Assembly (NCBI RefSeq): GCF_042677205.1
Contig: NZ_JBHTIU010000010.1
Location: 1-64,000 of the forward strand
From: Paenibacillus_L residui
Lineage (GTDB): Bacteria; Bacillota; Bacilli; Paenibacillales; NBRC-103111
Direction of reading: 5' to 3'
DNA: 64,000 bases
Part shown: one piece after another, positions 61,017 to 64,000 of the stretch
Layout of the letters: each line of letters opens with the position of its first letter
Numbering within the stretch: position 1 is the first letter of the stretch
Position numbers and translations under genes: made by a program
The notes under the pieces: generated by a model
Database searches by the model: none
What the model was told of the DNA's origin: nothing
Seen by the model: the letters and a program-made list of their open reading frames with translations, nothing else

Positions 61017-64000
61017 TTATTTATTTTTCCCTTTGCCGTTGTCGTTGTTAAAGACTTTGACCCGGATGACCGCCTTCTTCCCTCCGTATTCGACCGTAAT
61101 GTCGGCGCGGCCCGGCTTGAGCGCGGTCACCAGCCCCGTTTCGGACACATCGGCTACCCGTACATGAGAGGAGCGGAAGGAATCTGCGGTGACCCGTTCG
61201 CGGGTTCCGTCCGAATAGACGGCTGTCACTTCCGTTTGATGGGTTTGTCCGACAATCAGGCTGTAATCGTTATCGTCCACTTCGATGCTTACTAATTGTG
61301 CCGCCGGAGTGACCCGGACCAAGGTCTCCGCCGCCCGATTCCCGTATACGGCTGTAATGACCGATTCTCCCTGTCTAAGGCCGGTTAATGTGCCGTCCGC
61401 AGCTACGGAGACAACCTCCGGCCGGTTGGAGCGGTATTCAACACCTGAGCCGGGAACGCTGCGGCTGCCGTCCGAATAGATCGCCGTCAGGCGGGGGTGT
61501 ACGGATTCCCCGGTACGAAGCACATATTCGTCTCGTTCGAATTCGAGGCCTGTCAGCTCCGCCTCATTCCGCGTTACTCTAACCGTTTGGCTGTTCGTTT
61601 TTCTTCCATCGACCCACACATCTATCCGGATGGTATTCAATCCCGGCCGCAGATCCACCCGGCCAACGAAATCGCCGTATTCGTCCATTTCCGCCTGCAT
61701 GCCGTTCAGTGTCACCTGTGCCCTTCCCGGCCCCAGCACCTGAACATTCCCTTTCATTTCAAGCACGGAATCAGAGGTGGTGATTCCGTCATAGTCCAGA
61801 TGTCCGCGCAGCGCGGCCGCCCTGGCGAGATCCCCTTCGCTGTATACGTAAGCCAGAAGCTGGCGCAAGGTCCGAACACCGTCATTGTCAAGGGCGGAGA
61901 TGACGAAGCCTCCATTCGGAATCACGCTGTTATTCGGCCGGTTGCCGCTCCAATTCCAACGGATCGCCTGCTGTTTGTTGACGACATCCAGCACCTTGCC
62001 GTCGGCGCCGACAACTACTTCAACCCCGTAGCTTCCCGACGTTCCCGTAGTCGGTCCGAATTCATCCGAATAGACGGCGATCGTGCCAATTCCCCGATTT
62101 TGGTTATAGAAATCCGCTTCTATATACCCGTCAGCGACATACTGCCGCAAATGCTCGGGAAGCTCATACTGGTCCGGGATGCTGAGGCCAAGCTGGTACG
62201 GCTTGACATAAGGCCGGTCTTCCAGCGCCGCTTTTTGCACATCCCAATTAATGACGGACAGATCAAACAGCTTAATGCCGTTGGTAAATTTGAGCGCGGC
62301 CTGGAATGATTCGCGTTGATCCTCGGGGTCCGGAAGCTGTTGAAGCTGAAAACCGGCATAAACCGGAAATTCTTCTTCCAGAAGCGTATGGATCATGGTA
62401 ATGCCCCGCTTGACGGCCGAAGGCGTATTATAATAAGTGCCGAGAATCATATAATCAAAGATGTCCTTGGTGCCGAAGCCGGTTTGGGTATACTCCTCCG
62501 TATATAGCTCCGCCAGCGGCAGACCCAACCTGGAATCATACGGAATATTGGGATTGGCCCAGTTCTGCCCTACCTCGTAATAAGATGAGTACCAGGAGCC
62601 CATGGAGATGGCGAACGGAATTTGCTTCCCGGTTTCCGTATTGATCTGATCGATCCTCTCCCGCAAATTAATGAAAAATTGCTTGGAAACAGTGGAACGG
62701 TAAGTCAGCCAATCATAAAACAACGGTCCGTTAACGGTCTTCATATAATTGCCCTGTTCATCATACTGGTGCTCCATAACGTCTTGAGGCCATCGCTGCA
62801 ATGATTTTCCTTTGCCGGCCAAATAGCTTTCGAACTGCAGCCTCGATAGGTCGCTGAAATCGGCATAGAGGTTATCATATCTGGCCCTGTCCAGCACAAT
62901 CCCGTCGACATCATAATAGCGCATCACTTCTTCTATAACCTTCATCTGATATTGCTGTGCGCGTTCATTCGCCGGATTCAGAAAGTATACCGAAGGCTTA
63001 TATCGGCTCTGCCGGATCGGAACGATTCTTCCTCCGTCCTCCGGACGGTAGACCCATTCCTCGAAATCGGCGAATTGCTCCGGGGTAAGACCGGTATCGA
63101 CTGCAGTGCCGGAGCCATACAGATTGAAGACCGCATCAATTCTTAGTCCAAGCTCCCGGGAATGATCGATAAAAACCTGCAGAACGTCCATGTCCGCCGG
63201 AACTCCTCTCTTGGAAGGTTCCGTTATCCGGCTGATGTGGGGAATTCCCGAAATTTCGTTATGCAGATAGGAAGCGAATCCTTCGTGTCCTTTCACCGGA
63301 AAAGCGACCGCCGTCACCCCGGCCTCCTTGGCCTTGACCAGCATTCTGCGCACCGCCTCGGAGGAAGGGTACTTGTTAAGATTGGTCGATTGCTCAATCC
63401 ACAAGTACACCTCCCGTTCATCATGCAGCCGCATATAACGATAGACAACGACCGAGAACCGGTTCTGAATCACCTCTCCCCGCTTCACCCTCACCTCGAT
63501 ATAATTCGTTTGCGGCTCCAAGTCGACTTCATGGGTAAAGGTGCCGTCATCCCGGATCGATACAGGCTGATTCGCAATGAAGATTTGATAAGAGCCTTCT
63601 TTATCATAGTTGGTGAGCTTTCCCGACAATATCGCCCGGCTTTGGTCTTGGGGAACCGTAAACATGTTATCCTGATCCAAGATCAGCGTAGAGGGCTGGG
63701 CCAGCTCTTCGGTCCTGCTCTTAAACTCCTCGATCGTTACGGCTTGTCCATCCAGTTTAAGCTTGACCTTATCACCGACGTCGAAATTTTCGGCGGCGAA
63801 TTTTTTGAAGCCCTTCTGCTGATAAGAATCGTCTACAGCCAGAAGAACGAAGCCTCCCGCGGGGATCTCCAGGTTGGGCGAATCCTGCCAGATCGGGGTT
63901 GCTCCCGGAGCAGGGGCCTTGTTGGCTACTTGGGTGACCGTGAAGCTGCTGTCTACTTGCACGGCTACATTATATTTACTCGTGTTGTTTGTTCTTTCTC
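61017..64000 (-). CDS. Large secreted glycosidase-like protein with Ig-like repeats (5' end outside the window)
   Basis: The frame is open to the right edge, so the N-terminus, probably with a signal peptide, is missing; at least 994 codons are present. A region of about 400 residues (VYLWIEQSTNLNKYPSSEAV to the YAGFQLQQLPDPEDQ segment) resembles the GHL10/DUF4015 family of TIM-barrel glycoside hydrolase-like proteins, with GIVLDRARYDNLYAD holding acidic residues near where catalytic ones are expected. Two bacterial Ig-like (Big2) repeats follow near the C-terminus (LTAIYSDGSRSVPGSGVEYR and VTAVYSDGTRERVTADSFRS). The tail is lysine-rich. It is upstream of tagO on the same strand; a role in remodelling wall or surface glycans is inferred. 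Confidence 0.78.
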   Translation of the reverse strand, partial: ERTNNTSKYNVAVQVDSSFTVTQVANKAPAPGATPIWQDSPNLEIPAGGFVLLAVDDSYQQKGFKKFAAENFDVGDKVKLKLDGQAVTIEEFKSRTEELAQPSTLILDQDNMFTVPQDQSRAILSGKLTNYDKEGSYQIFIANQPVSIRDDGTFTHEVDLEPQTNYIEVRVKRGEVIQNRFSVVVYRYMRLHDEREVYLWIEQSTNLNKYPSSEAVRRMLVKAKEAGVTAVAFPVKGHEGFASYLHNEISGIPHISRITEPSKRGVPADMDVLQVFIDHSRELGLRIDAVFNLYGSGTAVDTGLTPEQFADFEEWVYRPEDGGRIVPIRQSRYKPSVYFLNPANERAQQYQMKVIEEVMRYYDVDGIVLDRARYDNLYADFSDLSRLQFESYLAGKGKSLQRWPQDVMEHQYDEQGNYMKTVNGPLFYDWLTYRSTVSKQFFINLRERIDQINTETGKQIPFAISMGSWYSSYYEVGQNWANPNIPYDSRLGLPLAELYTEEYTQTGFGTKDIFDYMILGTYYNTPSAVKRGITMIHTLLEEEFPVYAGFQLQQLPDPEDQRESFQAALKFTNGIKLFDLSVINWDVQKAALEDRPYVKPYQLGLSIPDQYELPEHLRQYVADGYIEADFYNQNRGIGTIAVYSDEFGPTTGTSGSYGVEVVVGADGKVLDVVNKQQAIRWNWSGNRPNNSVIPNGGFVISALDNDGVRTLRQLLAYVYSEGDLARAAALRGHLDYDGITTSDSVLEMKGNVQVLGPGRAQVTLNGMQAEMDEYGDFVGRVDLRPGLNTIRIDVWVDGRKTNSQTVRVTRNEAELTGLEFERDEYVLRTGESVHPRLTAIYSDGSRSVPGSGVEYRSNRPEVVSVAADGTLTGLRQGESVITAVYGNRAAETLVRVTPAAQLVSIEVDDNDYSLIVGQTHQTEVTAVYSDGTRERVTADSFRSSHVRVADVSETGLVTALKPGRADITVEYGGKKAVIRVKVFNNDNGKGKNK

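Noticed and set aside
1..64000. tRNA genes
   Set aside because: GGTTCGA-like T-loop words occur only inside coding sequence (for example in murA) and without an acceptor stem or anticodon arm.

Overview
The window looks like chromosome from a low-to-mid GC, endospore-forming Firmicute of the Paenibacillus type. This rests on gene content (spo0F, bofA, a YhcN-type spore lipoprotein, RNA polymerase delta subunit, a long Bacillus-type SRP RNA), on Bacillus-like gene order, on strong GGAGG ribosome binding sites with frequent TTG and GTG starts, and on AT-rich intergenic repeat islands. No prophage, insertion sequence, tRNA or CRISPR array was seen.

Region 1 (1-15,000, almost all on the minus strand) is conserved housekeeping DNA. 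The left edge carries the promoter and leader of an rRNA operon that runs out of the window. Upstream of it, in transcription order, lie dnaX, yaaK, recR, yaaL and bofA, which is the B. subtilis order ending in rrnA. A PAS histidine kinase sits between dnaX and the SRP RNA gene. Next come a spore lipoprotein, rpmE, a radical SAM protein, rho, murA, class II aldolase, spo0F, pyrG and rpoE. In B. subtilis the rho-rpoE block and the dnaX block lie apart, so two conserved blocks are joined here. Several control sites are readable: the pyrG reiterative-transcription attenuator, a sigma-H promoter with a Spo0A box at spo0F, and sigma-A promoters for rrn, SRP RNA, rpmE and fba.

Region 2 (15,000-27,000) holds an intracellular-type subtilisin, a YwiB homologue, speB-speE (polyamines), a class A penicillin-binding protein with a forespore-type promoter, ywhD, an M1 peptidase with a membrane protein, an NlpC/P60 hydrolase preceded by an unassigned structured leader, and a TagA-type glycosyltransferase.

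Region 3 (27,000-53,000) is an accessory stretch of small regulator-plus-target modules: LysR with cidAB, TetR with an MFS pump under shared operators, MerR with an ABC exporter, TusA with a YeeE/YedE thiosulfate transporter, MarR with a beta-lactamase-fold hydrolase, three GNAT acetyltransferases, a WG-repeat/SLH surface protein, a rhodanese and a heterodimeric ABC exporter. Two broken genes lie here: a short remnant at 30.8 kb and an exoA gene with a one-base frameshift.

Region 4 (53,000-64,000) starts with a 1.5 kb gene-free repeat island containing eight tandem 64/65-bp units, followed by an overlapping SWIM-protein/SNF2-helicase pair, a second repeat island with two tandem hairpin units, the tagO-type sugar-phosphate transferase (apparently with an ATT start codon), a structured element upstream of it, and a large secreted glycosidase-like protein with Ig-like repeats cut by the right edge. 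TagO and TagA together point to a wall glycopolymer pathway.
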